A DNA stretch of 64,000 nt from Adiantum capillus-veneris (GCA_014529385.2 CM043958.1:149552793-149616792); one strand, 5' to 3'. Shown: positions 1 to 11,428, counted from the first letter of the stretch. Notes: a model not told the origin generated them from the letters alone. Translations and numbers: made by a program.

Positions 1-183
1 GCATCAGATATAGCGGTGCTAAGCATTAGGTGGGGAGGAAGCCAACAACAAGCCTCACATCACGCTTGAGAGGAGAGACCTCATTCAAGGACATGTACTC
101 GATTATGCCATGATTATCAACCCTTTGAAAATAAGCATTAGGGGAGTGTTCCCACTACTGCAAAATATCAACTTAACCCCAAT

Positions 184-567
184 GTATTTAGGGTTGAGTT
201 CCACCAGATGTATATTGACCAAAAATCTTAAGCTGGGATAGTACAAGAGGGGGTTCAACTCACTAGAAGAGCTACAAACTATAAGCATCAAGTGGAAGGT
301 CCTTTAAAGGATAGGTCTAAGTCGAAAAAAGTTTGAGACATGATTTTCTAGGTATAGGATAGGTCACACAAGAAAGTGTTTAGGGGTGAGTTCCACCTGA
401 AGCATACCAACCCCAAAACTTTACTTAAGCGGAGATAGTGTAGGAAGGGGTTCGGCCCCAGAGGAGAGCTACAATTTTTAAGCATCCAGTGGGAGACCTT
501 TCAATGAATAGGGCCAGGTCATAATTAGCACTATAGTTTACAAGTTTGAGATAGAAGTTTCCAAGTT
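184..567. repeat. 192-bp degenerate direct repeat, two units
   Basis: Two diverged units start at 184 and 376. Both share the order 'gagttccacc', an 'aagc-gg-gatagt' block, 'ggggttc', 'agagctaca', 'taagcatc-agtgg' and 'cctttcaa/cctttaaa'. No ORF runs through them. The flanking 1-183 shows only scattered related words ('taagcatta', 'gaggagagacct'), so the repeat may begin before the window. Family unknown. Confidence 0.6.
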
Positions 568-588
568 TAGGATAGTCCATTGACATGA

Positions 589-1046
589 TTACATACTACA
601 CCCCCCGAGCTCACAGCTGGAAGTGGCCATGGTAGGTTGCTTCTTGCTCAACCACGATATGCATGAACAGAGCATGAAACAAAAAAAAACCCAATCTGAG
701 TCCAAAAAAGCATGTAAATCTGGAGGCAATGATCCCCCCTTGGGATAAAACAACCCAAGATGTAAAGTATCACTCAAGTAGCATAAGATCTGCTTGACAA
801 TCTGCCAATGCTTAGACTCTGGCCTATGCATAAATTTGCTGACCTATGAGACTGCAAACTGAATATCTGGCCTCGTGTTGCATACATAAACAAGAATCCA
901 GCAGTGTGGTAAAGAGTGACATCGGCAAGATCACCAGCATCATGAAGACTCAATTTTAAATATGTTTCCATGGGAGTGGCAATAGGTTTGCAATCCTCAC
1001 GTCCAAACTTACATAGCAATGTCTCTATGTAACTTGTCTGACACAA
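589..1046 (-). pseudogene. copia-1 RNase H remnant, truncated
   Basis: 774-1046 carries the C-terminal RT segment (GREDCKPIATPMET). 589-831 carries the start of RNase H (SKHWQIVKQIL-YLSDTLHLG, DSDW, SCISWLSKKQPTMATSS). The remaining RNase H motifs (normally AEY, then DS-SA and KHI) are absent, so the element was truncated here. Confidence 0.8.
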
Positions 1047-1271
1047 GGCAATACCACCATCACACTACTTAAATTGTATGCCCAAGTAATGATGCAAAAT
1101 CCCCAAATCTTTCATCTTGAAAGTAGCATGCAAATCAAACTTAAATTCAGAAATATGTGTCTCATTTGAACTAGTGATCAGCAAATTATCCAAATATAGA
1201 ACAACAATGAGAAGTACATTGCCCTCACGCTTTACAGACAATGTGCTTTCTGTTGGACTGTTACGAAAGCC

Positions 1272-2210
1272 TCATTTGACCAAATGAGTGTCAGCTTTCT
1301 TGTACCAAACACGAGGAGATCGATTCAACCCATATAAAGCTTTCTTACATTTGCACACTTTATCTTCTTGTCCTTTGATGACAAAACCGTGAGGCTGCAT
1401 TACATAAACTTTCTCAAATATGTCACCATTCAAGAAAGCAGTAACAATATCTAATTGATGTACATCCCATCCAAAATGATCTGCCAATGCGCATAGAAAA
1501 TACACAATAGTCATACGACAAGTGGGAGAAAAAGTATCTTCATAATCTATGCCTTTTTGTTGTGCACAACCTTTGCAACAAGTTGAGCCTTATAGCGATC
1601 AAATCTCACCATCCGGCTTGCGTTTCAACTTGTAAACCCACTTTATATCAATGTCCTTTTTTCCATGAGGCAAATCACATGAAGTCCATGTGTCATTTTC
1701 TATAAGTTCATCATGTTCTGATTGCATGGTAGCCATCCAATTTTTTGAATTTTGCGCTTCATCAAAAGACAGAGGTTCCTCAACATCACATAAGCTAGAA
1801 GCAGCCAAAGCATAACAATCGGTAGATGCATAAGATACATGTTGAGAACCTAAAAGAGCATGACTAGACAAAGATGCATCCAATTTATTGTCACGCAAAG
1901 TGTGCACCAGCCATTTATGCATACCTCTAGCCTTCTCATTCTCATCCCTTTCCACATCAAGTACATCATGTACATTTGCATCAATAATAGGCTGATTTGT
2001 AACATTTTTAAAAACCCCCAGAGGTTGTACATTTTCCTCGTTTGAATTTACATTCAAATTTCCACCTTTGAAAGGAGGCAACAAACTGTCATAAATGTCT
2101 TGTGAGCTTAGATTAATGTCTCTAGTACATGACTGAAAGGGTTGAACAGAATCTTCCACAAACACATTATCCCGTGAAACCAAGATACACTTTGTTTGTG
2201 TATGGTACAA
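1272..2210 (-). pseudogene. copia-1 reverse transcriptase remnant
   Basis: 1599-2210 runs from the acidic linker to the RVT_2 start (NWMATMQSEHDELIENDTW, WVYKLKRKPDGEI). 1272-1514 continues with QLDIVTAFLNGDI and KALYGLNRSPRVWYKK. These are the conserved copia RT blocks around the first catalytic Asp. A frame break lies near 1515-1598. The YVDD motif region around 1150-1200 is too mutated to read cleanly. Confidence 0.88.
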
Positions 2211-2237
2211 CCTATAACCTTTTCTTTCAACACTATA

Positions 2238-2836
2238 TTAAAAAAAAATGCATTTGATAGCCTTATCATTCATTTTTTTGCAGTGCGTTTGTGGCACCAA
2301 AGCATAAGCCAAACAACCAAAAATGAGCATGTGATCAATAGAAGGCTTTCTATCATGCCCTGCTTCATATGGAGTCGTAGATTCCAAAGCTTTTGTAGGA
2401 CACTTGTTAAGTACATAAGTAGCACACATGATGGCCTCAAGCCAAAATGAGTGTGGCAAAGCTTGACTCTTGACCATACATGCATTGTGCCATCTCCATA
2501 AGCGACCTATTTTTCCTCTTAGCAATACCATTTTGATAAGGTGTATATGGCATTGTACATTGGTGTCTTGTCCCACAACTAGCCAAAAATGCATTAAACT
2601 CATGAGACATACACTCTCCCCCTCGATCATAACGGAGGGTGCCCACAGTACATTCAAAGACATTTTCAATAATAGCCGGAAATTGCTTGAAGCACATAAA
2701 CACTTTGGACCCATGCATGCCTGGAGTAATCGTCAATGAAAGTCACAAAGTACGGCTAATTGCCCAAGGACGGAGTTTGCATGGGCCCACAAACATCACT
2801 ATGCACAAGCTGCAACCTGCATGTAGCCCTAACTGA
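2238..2836 (-). pseudogene. copia-1 integrase core remnant
   Basis: Overlapping open segments encode the retroviral-type integrase core. RYDRGGEC corresponds to the second catalytic Asp region (usual S/RSDNGGE). TPYQNGIAKRKNRSLMEMA corresponds to the PQQNGVAERKNR block that carries the catalytic Glu, here replaced (AKRKN in place of AERKN). It continues into the region before RT (LPHSFWLEAI, LNKCPTKAL). The frames are broken, so it is inactive. Confidence 0.85.
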
Positions 2837-2860
2837 ACCATCCTTTGGGAACTTTGAACA

Positions 2861-3749
2861 CTACATCTTACCCAGAATATAGCCTTCACAAACATGCTTC
2901 ACATGTGCTTCAAGAGGCGGCAATGAAGAAAAAATATCAAATTTTTGCAAACACAGCAAACTGCAAAATTTAGATGCCCAAAACATGCATGCCAAAGTTT
3001 TGCATCTAAAATGTCCTTTGAATCTAGAACTGCATTTGCAGAATTCTTCCCACACTTGTCATACAAAGTGAGCTTATAAAGTCCACGACATAAAATTCCA
3101 TATGCGACAATTTTATCACCAAAACTGCGATCATGGACTATACATTTGTCATCCACAAATTTCACAACAAGACCAAGTCTAGCAAGTGTAGATATAGACA
3201 AAATATTCTTCTTGATCCTAGGTACATATAATGCATCAGCAAATGTGAAAGAAGTGACATTAGTAGTAGTTAGAACAATCTTTTCAACTCCCTTGACCAG
3301 ATAAGAGGCATTTTTTCACAAGTGGCTATATTCCCATGAGGGACATCCTTGAGAGAGGTAAACAAGTCACGATGAGAGGTAATGTGCTTTGTAGCACCGC
3401 TGTCAAAGTACCACACATGAGCATCTGCAGTAAATGACATACATGCATCATGGACAGAAGGATCATAAGTTCACTCTACACTAAAAGCCCACTCTACATC
3501 TACATCAGCATCACAATCTCCATTCACATAAGATTCTACAATTGTTGCACTTGTAGTGGAACCAGCCTCTTTCTTCTTAGCCTCTTTTGCCTTCAATTTT
3601 GGACACTGCTTGATCAAGTGATCATGAGCTTTACAATAATGGAAATGCATCTTCCTTTTGCCCTTTTCACTAGAATTCCTAGACAAAGTGCTGCAAGCAA
3701 AAGCATTAGGAACAGGTGCCTTCCCACTCACAGTCTGCAGAAGAACCAT
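2861..3749 (-). pseudogene. copia-1 zinc knuckle and GAG-pre-integrase remnants
   Basis: 3471-3749 encodes a knuckle-like CKAHDHLIKQCPKLK segment with spacing altered from CX2CX4HX4C. 2899-3201 encodes an integrase N-terminal HACFGHLNF block, equivalent to the H-x3-5-H zinc site of GAG_pre-integrs domains. The protease between them is too decayed to define. These parts are split over two frames. Confidence 0.75.
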
Positions 3750-3924
3750 GAGAAGTGGCTACATTGATGTTACCACTTTTTAGTTGAGCGTCAATAAAGG
3801 CATGTTCAATTGCACGTTGTTTAGACCTTTTTTTTTTTTTGGAAAGTGAATCTTGGAATAACAATGTGCATAACACATCAAGCTTGACAACTTCAAGGTT
3901 TCCTTGGGTCAAAAGTCTCAAGTA

Positions 3925-4498
3925 CTAGCAAAAGTCTGTAAGAATCTGGCAAAGCATCAAGAACAGTTTACACAAGGGAACTATCAGAAATGACTTCAAC
4001 CACGGAAATAAGTTGCTCATTAATATCCTTGATATCAGTAAGGAAAGTGTCCATTTCATCTTCCTCATGCATAATCTTTGACTCCAGCTCTTTACGCAGC
4101 AAATAAATTCTAGCCTCATTGCGACTTGCATAAAGACCATCAAGAATATCCCAAGACTTTTTTGTGGATTTAGTTGAACGAATGTGAGGAGTAATAGTGC
4201 ACTTCAAAAATAATGCAACCAATGTATGAGATAGCGCATCTCTTACATCCCAACGAGCCTACTCAGTCATAGGCAAAACAGATCTAGCAGCTGCAATCCT
4301 TCCATCAAAACCTACAACATCCTCAAAATCACTTGTATCCTCATAACCAAGATGTTCATCAATGCCCTACACAACATTCCACATGCCCTTTGACATAAGA
4401 ACAGGTTGCATCATGTAAGCCCACATTGGGTAATTGTCCCCATCCTACTTATTTTCAGCAGCACACATCGTGAACACATCTGTGTTGTTGTCAGCCAT
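3925..4498 (-). pseudogene. gag: copia-1 gag (UBN2-type) pseudogene
   Basis: The ATG at 4498 opens MADNNTDVF, followed by a typical copia gag N-terminus (NYPMWAYMMQPVL, then TKKSWDILDGLY and ELESKIMHEEDEMDTFL). This matches the UBN2 or Retrotran_gag fold that builds the virus-like particle. At least three in-frame TAG codons interrupt it: after AENK, before GIDEHLG, and before ARWDVRD. The mature product is therefore lost. The frame continues toward the zinc-knuckle segment at 3471-3749 only through frame changes. Confidence 0.85.
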
Positions 4499-4529
4499 GG
4501 TGAATGCCTACACCTGATGTGAAAACTAC

Positions 4530-5010
4530 CCGAAGAGAGGAAAAATGAAGTGGAACTAGCGTGTGCTATATAGCATAACCCAAACAAGATTGTAAGGGAC
4601 CTGTTATGTAAAAAATGGCACTCACAAAAATTCTGCACAAAAGAATGAAATTGCGTGTGTAGTACTGCCTGTAGTGGAAACGGAGGCCAAAATGATCCCA
4701 AATAGAAAATCCGAGCAGACTGATCTCTACGAGCAATCCCGAAATATTCTTTGACCTGTTGACACTCACCAAAGCTCACTGGGAGGACACAACCTGCTTT
4801 GATTGGAAATAGGGTTGCTATGAAACACACACATCTTGGAGAAGAGAAAGGAAGCTCAAGGCATACAAGATAGAGTATATTACTTGGTGTGCAATGGAAA
4901 GATAAGTTATCCCTAGAATGATGGGCATATATACAATGCACAGGGGGGAAAACCTCCTAGTGAGGACAAAATGCCCCAACCGTCCTAAGTGTGTTCACAC
5001 ATCACTACCA
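4530..5010 (-). promoter_or_regulatory. Possible 5' LTR of copia-1 with TATA box
   Basis: The minus strand upstream of gag has a TATA box (GTATATATGC at 4925-4934), then a CT-rich leader. This is consistent with an LTR driving copia-1. No second LTR copy exists in the window, and no intact tRNA-Met primer site is seen before gag, so the extent is a guess. Confidence 0.35.
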
Positions 5011-5023
5011 CATGTATATGGTA

Positions 5024-5025
<2 letters not shown>

Positions 5026-5064
<39 letters not shown>
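5026..5064. repeat. (TG)n microsatellite
   Basis: An uninterrupted GT dinucleotide run. It abuts the dispersed repeat copy at 5065, and the same arrangement recurs at 29415-29513. Confidence 0.98.
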
Positions 5065-5065
<1 letters not shown>

Positions 5066-5535
5066 CTAGTAGCAATATAACATAAACACCAAAGAATCCT
5101 TTCAAATTACAAAAGACACTAGAAAGTATGTCAACGAAAAGGTGGCATAATTCCCATTCATAGTACAGAACGGACTTTTATACACAAGTAAAAGAGAATC
5201 AAGAGCCTGAAGATATATAAATCCGCCATCTTCAAGCCAAGGAACTTTAAAAACCATAGTTGAGAAGGTAACCCTCACCTGCACCCGTGGAAACAACACA
5301 ATATTTAGTTAGCATTGGCACCATATGCAGGTGATGTATGGGTACCCACGTGTTATAGATGTCACCAAACTAGATTGCTTTCAAAGATAAATAGTAAAAA
5401 TCTATAATATATATTCAGAGATGTTTCATTTACAAGGGGTTGCAAGGAAACCAAATGGCACCATTTTTGCTTTGCAAGTCCTCATAAGGTATGGCCGGAG
5501 ACGAGTTTTATGAGGTTTTTTAGCCCCAAAGTGGG
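5065..5535. repeat. Dispersed repeat family R1, copy A
   Basis: About 470 bp aligns in the same orientation with 29514-29955. Shared blocks include 'accaaagaatc', 'aaaggtgg-ataattcccatt', 'catagtacagaac', 'accatagttgagaaggtaac' and 'gttatagatgtcacc'. Both copies begin directly after a (TG)n tract. No coding potential and no terminal structure were seen. It could be a non-autonomous element or an LTR fragment. Confidence 0.85.
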
Positions 5536-5739
5536 CTACATATACATATTTCTTAACTTTAGAAAGTTTGGCATTAATTGCCGCTCTACGATCAACAAGT
5601 ATATACCGTACTTGAGTAAGATAGGTAAGCTTAATACAAAAACCCTAGAGGCACTACATCAAAAATATAATTGTAGTAGCTGCCCAACAAAGCATTCCCG
5701 GGTCGCATGACTTAAACCGCAAAGGTAAGCCAATACCTA

Positions 5740-5903
5740 CCTAAAATAGGGTCATCTACCAGTTTGTAAGAGACCCATCAGGCATTACACACAAAGAGAT
5801 GTTAGTGAGTGTGTACTACTCCCTAAAATAGGGTCATCTACCAGTTTGTAAGAGAACCATCAGACATTACACACAAAGAGATGTTAGTGAGTGTGTACTA
5901 CTC
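5740..5903. repeat. 82-bp tandem duplication, two units
   Basis: Units 5740-5821 and 5822-5903 differ at only about three positions. Each starts 'cctaaaatagggtcatc' and ends 'gtgtgtactact'. This is a recent local duplication in non-coding DNA. Confidence 0.95.
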
Positions 5904-6085
5904 TCTACCTAGTTGGAGTCTAAAAAACCATATAAAAGATAGTAAGTATAATTTCTCAAATCCCTTTAACCATAAACCCATAACAGTGAGACATCCCAGA
6001 GTCCCCTCACATAGACTCATACATGGACTCTAGAGTTGGAGCCAAGAGTAGCAAGGTTTCAAGCAACAAGCCGGTTGCATGCTTG

Positions 6086-6088
<3 letters not shown>

Positions 6089-6167
<79 letters not shown>
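6089..6167. repeat. (GA)n microsatellite with a short CA interruption
   Basis: GA run broken once by 'cacacaca'. The apparent ORFs through it are repeat artefacts. Confidence 0.97.
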
Positions 6168-6168
<1 letters not shown>

Positions 6169-6459
6169 AAGCAAGGACCCAATAAAGTTGTTACGTGGGT
6201 TGTCTTTATCAAAAGAAACGATTGAAAAGTGTAAATTGACTATGCAAATACCTTCTCAAGGTGCCCTACAAGTGGTGTAAGACACTACTTCTTACACCAC
6301 CTTCCCTTGCTTCCACCCACACCTCTGTGATAGTTAGCATATAGTATGTGCTAGCTAGCACACATGTAAGTGTGGAGAGTTAGCATACTCAAGGTAGGTA
6401 AAACCCTTGGTATTGATGGGCTCTCTAATGAGTGAAGGGGCATAAATGCGGGGTGTGTG

Positions 6460-6463
<4 letters not shown>

Positions 6464-6512
<49 letters not shown>
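6464..6512. repeat. (GA)n microsatellite, left half of the gypsy target site
   Basis: The GA run ends exactly where the gypsy 5' LTR begins. The run resumes at 20960 after the 3' LTR, so this is one microsatellite split by the insertion. Confidence 0.95.
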
Positions 6513-6514
<2 letters not shown>

Positions 6515-6682
6515 GACAGACATATTATTATGTCAGTTTAGTAGTTAGTCAGATCTGTTTTGTTAGTCAGTCGGATATGTAGTAAGTCGGATTGTAGTCA
6601 GTCGGATGTTGATCAATCGGATATTCTACAGTTATACTGTATCAAGACTGAGGTTGTTATCACTTCTTGGAAAAGTTGATAT
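6513..6682 (+). repeat. Gypsy 5' LTR, first fragment
   Basis: Aligns with 20557-20738 of the 3' LTR. Both contain repeated 'gtcggat' words and 'actgaggttgttatcacttc'. The two LTRs differ by about a dozen substitutions plus small indels over this stretch. It is cut at the copia-2 target site GATAT. Confidence 0.93.
6678..6682. other. Left target-site duplication of copia-2 (GATAT)
   Basis: GATAT at 6678-6682 is repeated at 12183-12187 directly after the right LTR. The uninterrupted gypsy 3' LTR has 'gttgataaaag' at the matching place, so the pre-insertion sequence is confirmed. Confidence 0.93.
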
Positions 6683-7414
6683 TGTTAAGTATGGAGCCTG
6701 ATTTACCCTTGTAATTTTCTGTGGTAAAAGTGCACATTTGTAAGGCCCCCATTATGAGGAGAAGCCATCGTGCGTGAAGGAAAATCACTCACCGAAAACC
6801 AAAATTTTCACGGACAAGAATCAGGGGCAACTTTAAAGGCCTCGGGGGTGGAGGCCCCCGAGACTTTTTTTTTCGCCAGAATATTATGGCCGGACGGCGA
6901 CCGGAAAGTGGTCAGAAAACAACCGGTCGGTTGGCCGGTGGCCGGTGGTCGGAAGTCAATGGCCGGTGGCCGAATTCAAAAGCGGACTTGTCTTCTCAAG
7001 GGCGGCCACACATGGACGGATTGGAGGGTCCAATTTGGACTTATTCGCACAAGGGCGGCTACACATGGCTGTCTCTCATAAGAGAGGGCAGCCCTTTTGG
7101 CCTATAAAAGGAGGCCATTTCTACACACATTTCATAGTGTGAAGTTGATGCAACAAGGTGAGTGTGAGGTGGTGAGAGTGAAGCAAGGCGGGAGCTCCAT
7201 TAAGGGTATAATCCCTTTGTAAACTACTTCTTGTTTTGAAGTACTAAAGCCATTGAGTGGCTGCTTTCCCGTGGACGTAGCCCACATTGGGTGAACCACG
7301 TATATCGTGTGTACTCTCTCTCTCTATACTCTATAATCTCGTGTATATAAATATGTCTCTCTCCATTAAGTAATCTACTCAATTATCTATTTAGCTACGT
7401 CTTATTTCCTAACA
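6683..7414 (+). repeat. copia-2 5' LTR
   Basis: 732 bp, starting TGTTAAGTATGG and ending CTAACA. It contains GC-rich 'ggccggtggc' repeats and a TATA box at 7103. The short ORFs in it (such as 6770-7081) recur in the other LTR and are not genes. Confidence 0.95.
7101..7111 (+). promoter_or_regulatory. copia-2 LTR TATA box
   Basis: CCTATAAAAGG is a strong plant TATA box in the 5' LTR. The identical box is in the 3' LTR at about 11876-11886. It marks the U3/R boundary region, so genomic RNA should start about 30 bp downstream. Confidence 0.8.
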
Positions 7415-7416
7415 AC

Positions 7417-7428
7417 TGGTATCAGAGC
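7417..7428 (+). other. Primer-binding site for initiator tRNA-Met
   Basis: TGGTATCAGAGC is the standard plant copia minus-strand priming site. It lies two bases after the LTR end. Confidence 0.95.
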
Positions 7429-7487
7429 AAGGTTTGCTCATATCTAAATTATCTCAAGGAAAGGATTCCTTGAATTGAGTGGGAGTT

Positions 7488-10400
7488 ATGGCGGAGGAAG
7501 GGAAGCTCAAGATTGAGAAGTTCAACGGAAAAAACTACCAACATTGGAAGATGCAGATTGAAGACTATCTCTACCAGAAGGACCTCTATTTGCTACTAGG
7601 CGGTCTTGCGAAGAAGCCCGCAACAATGGCAGATGAAGCATGGATTGTCCTTGATCGAAAGGCACTGGGAACAATCCGGTTAAGCTTGCCGTCAATGGTG
7701 GCCTTCAATGTTTCGGAGATGAAGACCACGGAGGACTTGATGAAGTCACTTGACGACTTCTACGAGAAACCATCGGCATCCAATAAGGTATTTCTTATGA
7801 AGCGCTTGTTCAATCTAAATATGGCAGAGAATGGTTCAGTTTCAGAACACCTAAATGACTTTAACACAAACATAAGTCAACTTCAATCAGTGAAAATCAA
7901 TTTCGATGACGAAGTGCGAGCTCTCCTTATACTATCATCTCTACCGGATAGTTGGGACAGCCTTGTGATGGCTGTAAGTAATTCTATCTCTGGCACAAAT
8001 ACTCTTAAGTTTGATGATGTTGTGGGTGTTCTCCTAAGCGAGGAAATGCGAAGGAGAAGCACAGGAGAATCATCAAGTGCTGCACTATCAGTGGAAACAA
8101 GAGGAAGGCTTAAGGAGAGGTTCAAAAACCAAAAGGGTCATGATCGCTCAAGGCGGAGCAGGTCACGCACAAAGTCAGTTCTTGAATGTTGGAACTGCGG
8201 CAAGAAGGGCCACGTCAAGAAGGATTGCTGGTCCAAGAAGAAGAAGGAGACAGAGTCTCAAGACAACAAGCCAACATCGGAGGCCAATGTGGCAGGTAAA
8301 GTAGAGCAAGATGCTCTAATTCTCTCATTAGACAATGTGTCTAATTCCTGGATAGTAGATTCCGGGGCTTCATTCCATGCGACACCACACAAGCAACATT
8401 TCCAAGACTACACCAAAGGTAATTTTGGGTATGTATACTTGGGAGATGATGAAGCTTGTGAGATTGTCGGCAAAGGTACAGTTTCTGTCAAAACTGCTAA
8501 CGAAAATGAATGGAAGCTTAAAGATGTTAGGCATGTTCCTTCTCTTCGTAAAAATTTGATCTCTACAGGACAATTGGACGATGAAGGTCACAACATTGCA
8601 TTCGGAAACAAACGGTGGAAGATCTCAAAGGGATCTTTGGTGGTTTCCAAGGGTGAAAAACTCAGTACACTTTACTTGTGTACTGTTAGCACGCAACCTT
8701 CAGCTTGTGCAGCAACTACAGAAGTTGACAGTGCGGTGTGGCACTACCGACTTGGGCATATGAGTGCCAAAGGAATGCAAATCCTTCAAACAAAGAAGCT
8801 TCTACCAGGTTTGAAAGAAGTGGACTTAGAGTTCTGTGAAGATTGTGTTTATGGTAAACAAAAGAGGGTAAAATTTCAAAAATCAGGAAATGAAAGAAAA
8901 AATAAAAAACTTGAGTTGGTTCATTCTGATGTTTGGGGTCCTGCAAGTACACCATCACTTGGTGGCTCATTGTACTACGTAACATTCATAGACGATGCGA
9001 CTAGAAAAACATGGGTTTATGTCATGAAGAATAAATCCGATGTATTTTCCATATTTCAAAGGTGGAAAGCCTTTGTGGAGAATGAAACAGGTACCAAGGT
9101 TAAATGCCTCAGATCCGACAATGGAGGCGAATATTGCAGCTAAGCTTTTGAAAGATTTTGTGCTAGCAATGGCATTCGGAGGCAAAGGACAACCCCAAGG
9201 ACACCTCAACAAAATGGGATTTCGGAAAGGATGAACAGGACAATCATGGAACGAGCACGAAGCATGCGGCTACATGCAGGCCTACCGCTTGAGCTTTGGG
9301 CGGAAGCTGCAAGTACGTCTGTGTACTTAATCAATCGGTCACCCTCAACGGCATTGGATGGGGGAGTTACAGAAGAGGCATGGACAGGTAAACCGGTGAA
9401 TTATGCATTTCTCAAAGTGTTTGGGTGTGAGGCTTTCATGCACATAGATAGAAGCCTAAGATCAAAGTTAGATGCAAAGTCCAAAAAGTGTTTCTTCATT
9501 GGCTATGGAGAAGGAGACTTTGGGTATCGCCTATGGAATCCTGAAGATGGTAAAATCTTAAGGAGTAGGGATGTAATTTTTAACGAACAAAATATGTACA
9601 AAGATTACTTGGAAAGAAAACAAACAAAAGAAACAGGTGATGAGTACATGGAGCTTGAGGACGGTGAAGACTCAAGGATTGCAAACGGTGACAATGTGCA
9701 ACAACGTCAACCAAATGAGGAGCCTCAACCTATTCCCCGAAGATCTACAAGAGCAAGTAGACCTCCAGAAATGTTTGTTCCTTCCTTCAACCATCTCTTG
9801 ATCTCAGATTCTGGAGAGCCGGAATCATATGAAGAAGCTATGCAACATGAATCCAAAGAAGAATGGACGAAGAGCATGAAAGTGGAGATGGACTCACTAC
9901 ATCGCAACCAAACATGGGAGTTGGTTGAGTTGCCTAAAGGTAAGCGGGCACTTCAAAACAAATGGGTGTACAAGCTAAAGGAAGAAGAAGGTGGGAAGAA
10001 AAGGTACAAGCCTAAGCTTGTGGTAAAAGGTTTTTCTCAAAAGAAAGGTATTGACTTCAATGAAATATTTTCTCATGTTGTAAAAATGAACTCAATTAGG
10101 CTTGTCTTAAGGCTTGTGGCTGCTCATGATCTAAATCTCGAGCAAATGGATGTAAATACGGCATTCCCTCACGGTGACTTAGAGGAGGAAATCTACATGC
10201 TTCAACCAAAGGGGTATGAAGTAAAAGGTAAGGAGAAAATGGTTTGCAGATTAAAGAAGAGCTTGTATGGTTTAAAGCAAGCATCAAGACAATGGTACTT
10301 GAAGTTTGATCGATGGATGTTGGATCATGGATTCACAAGATGCAACTCGGATCACTGCGTCTACACGGAGAATTTGGGAGATGGGAAATTCATCATCCTA

Positions 10401-11369
10401 ATGTTGTATGTTGATGACATGTTGATTGCAAGTGCTAACATGCAGGACATCAAAGACCTAAAAGAGGAGCTGTCCAAATCTTTTTCAATGAAAGATTTAG
10501 GTGCTACAAAGAGGATACTTGGTATGAAAATATCAAGGGACAGGACGAAGAAGACAATAAAGCTATCTCAAGAAGATTACATCAAGAAGGTACTAGAAAG
10601 GTTTGCGATGCAAAATGCAAAACCAGTTTCTACACCTTTGGCTGGTCATTTTAAACTAACGAAGGATATGTGTCCAAAGACACAAGAGGAGATAGCCTAT
10701 ATGTCTAAAGTTCCATATGCTGTAGCGGTAGGTTCTCTAATGTATGCTATGGTCTGGACAAGGCCAGACATTGCACATGCAGTGGGAGTTGTGAGTAGGT
10801 TCATGAACAACCCAGGTAAAGAGCATTGGCAAGCTGTGAAGTGGATACTTAGGTATCTAAAAGGGACAACAACAAATGCTTTGTATTTTGGAGGAACTGA
10901 TATTTTTCTAGAAGGGTATGCTGATGCAGATATGACAGGCGACAAAGATACTCGAAGGAGCACTACTGGCTATGTGTTCACGGTTGGAGGCACAGCAGTA
11001 AGCTGGGCTTCAAAGCTGCAGAAAGTGGTTTCACTTTCTACCACGGAAGTAGAGTATGTAGCAATGACGGAGGCAAGCAAAGAAATTCTGTGGCTTCACA
11101 GATTCTTAGAAGAGCTTGGATTCAAACAAGACAATTGTGTCTTGTACAGTGATAGCCAAAGCGCTATCCATCTTGCAAAGAACTCAGCCTTTCATTCAAG
11201 GACAAAGCACATTGAGGTGAGATATCACTTCATACGCACTCTTTTGGAAGAGGGACAACTAAAGCTAGGAAAGGTGCATACAAGTGAAAATCCTGCAGAC
11301 ATGTTTACAAAGGTGGTCAACAAGGAGAAGTTGAGCTTTTGCTCATCTTCAATCGGCATTCAAGGATAA
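7488..11369 (+). pseudogene. gag-pol: copia-2 gag-pol polyprotein with one premature stop
   Basis: Single frame from the ATG at 7488 (the in-frame GTG at 7479 is less likely) to 11369, about 1,290 codons, broken only by TAA at 9141-9143. Domain order: UBN2 gag (from KIEKFNGKNYQHW); CCHC knuckle CWNCGKKGHVKKDC at about residue 234; aspartic protease WIVDSGASFHA at about 288; GAG-pre-integrase WHYRLGH at about 418; integrase core from HSDVWGP at about 479, with SDNGGEY and PQQNGISERMNR; RT with YVDDMLIA at about 974; RNase H with DADMTGD, SLSTTEVEY and KHIEVRYHFI. The stop falls inside the integrase core just after GGEYCS, so full-length Gag-Pol needs readthrough. Upstream of the stop, gag, knuckle and protease are whole. 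The RT motif reads AFPHGDL where AFLHGDL is usual. Confidence 0.95.
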
Positions 11370-11420
11370 GAAGCCAGAATGGAAAGCAGTCACAGGTTTG
11401 GTTAGGAGATCAGTCTCCAA

Positions 11421-11428
11421 GTGGGAGA
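11421..11428 (+). other. copia-2 polypurine tract
   Basis: GTGGGAGA lies immediately before the 3' LTR start TGTTAAG. This is the usual plus-strand primer position. Confidence 0.8.

Larger units (their letters stand above)
589..4498 (-). mobile_element. Decayed Ty1/copia retrotransposon (copia-1)
   Basis: Reading on the minus strand from 4498, the copia order gag, CCHC-like knuckle, GAG-pre-integrase, integrase, reverse transcriptase, RNase H is present in several frames with stops and frameshifts. Integrase precedes RT, which is the diagnostic copia order. The RNase H part stops abruptly near 589 at the ISWLSKKQP block, so the 3' end of pol and the 3' LTR are missing. In gag the visible nonsense codons are TAG. 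No flanking LTR pair was found, so this is a truncated relic. Confidence 0.9.

Noticed and set aside
4411-4941. 176-codon minus ORF upstream of copia-1 gag
   Set aside because: It overlaps the gag start in another frame and the probable LTR, and has no protein motif.
6770-7142. Arg/Gly-rich ORFs in the copia-2 LTR (also 11517-11916)
   Set aside because: They are present in both LTRs, overlap in several frames and result from GC-rich 'ggccggtgg' repeats. They are not genes.
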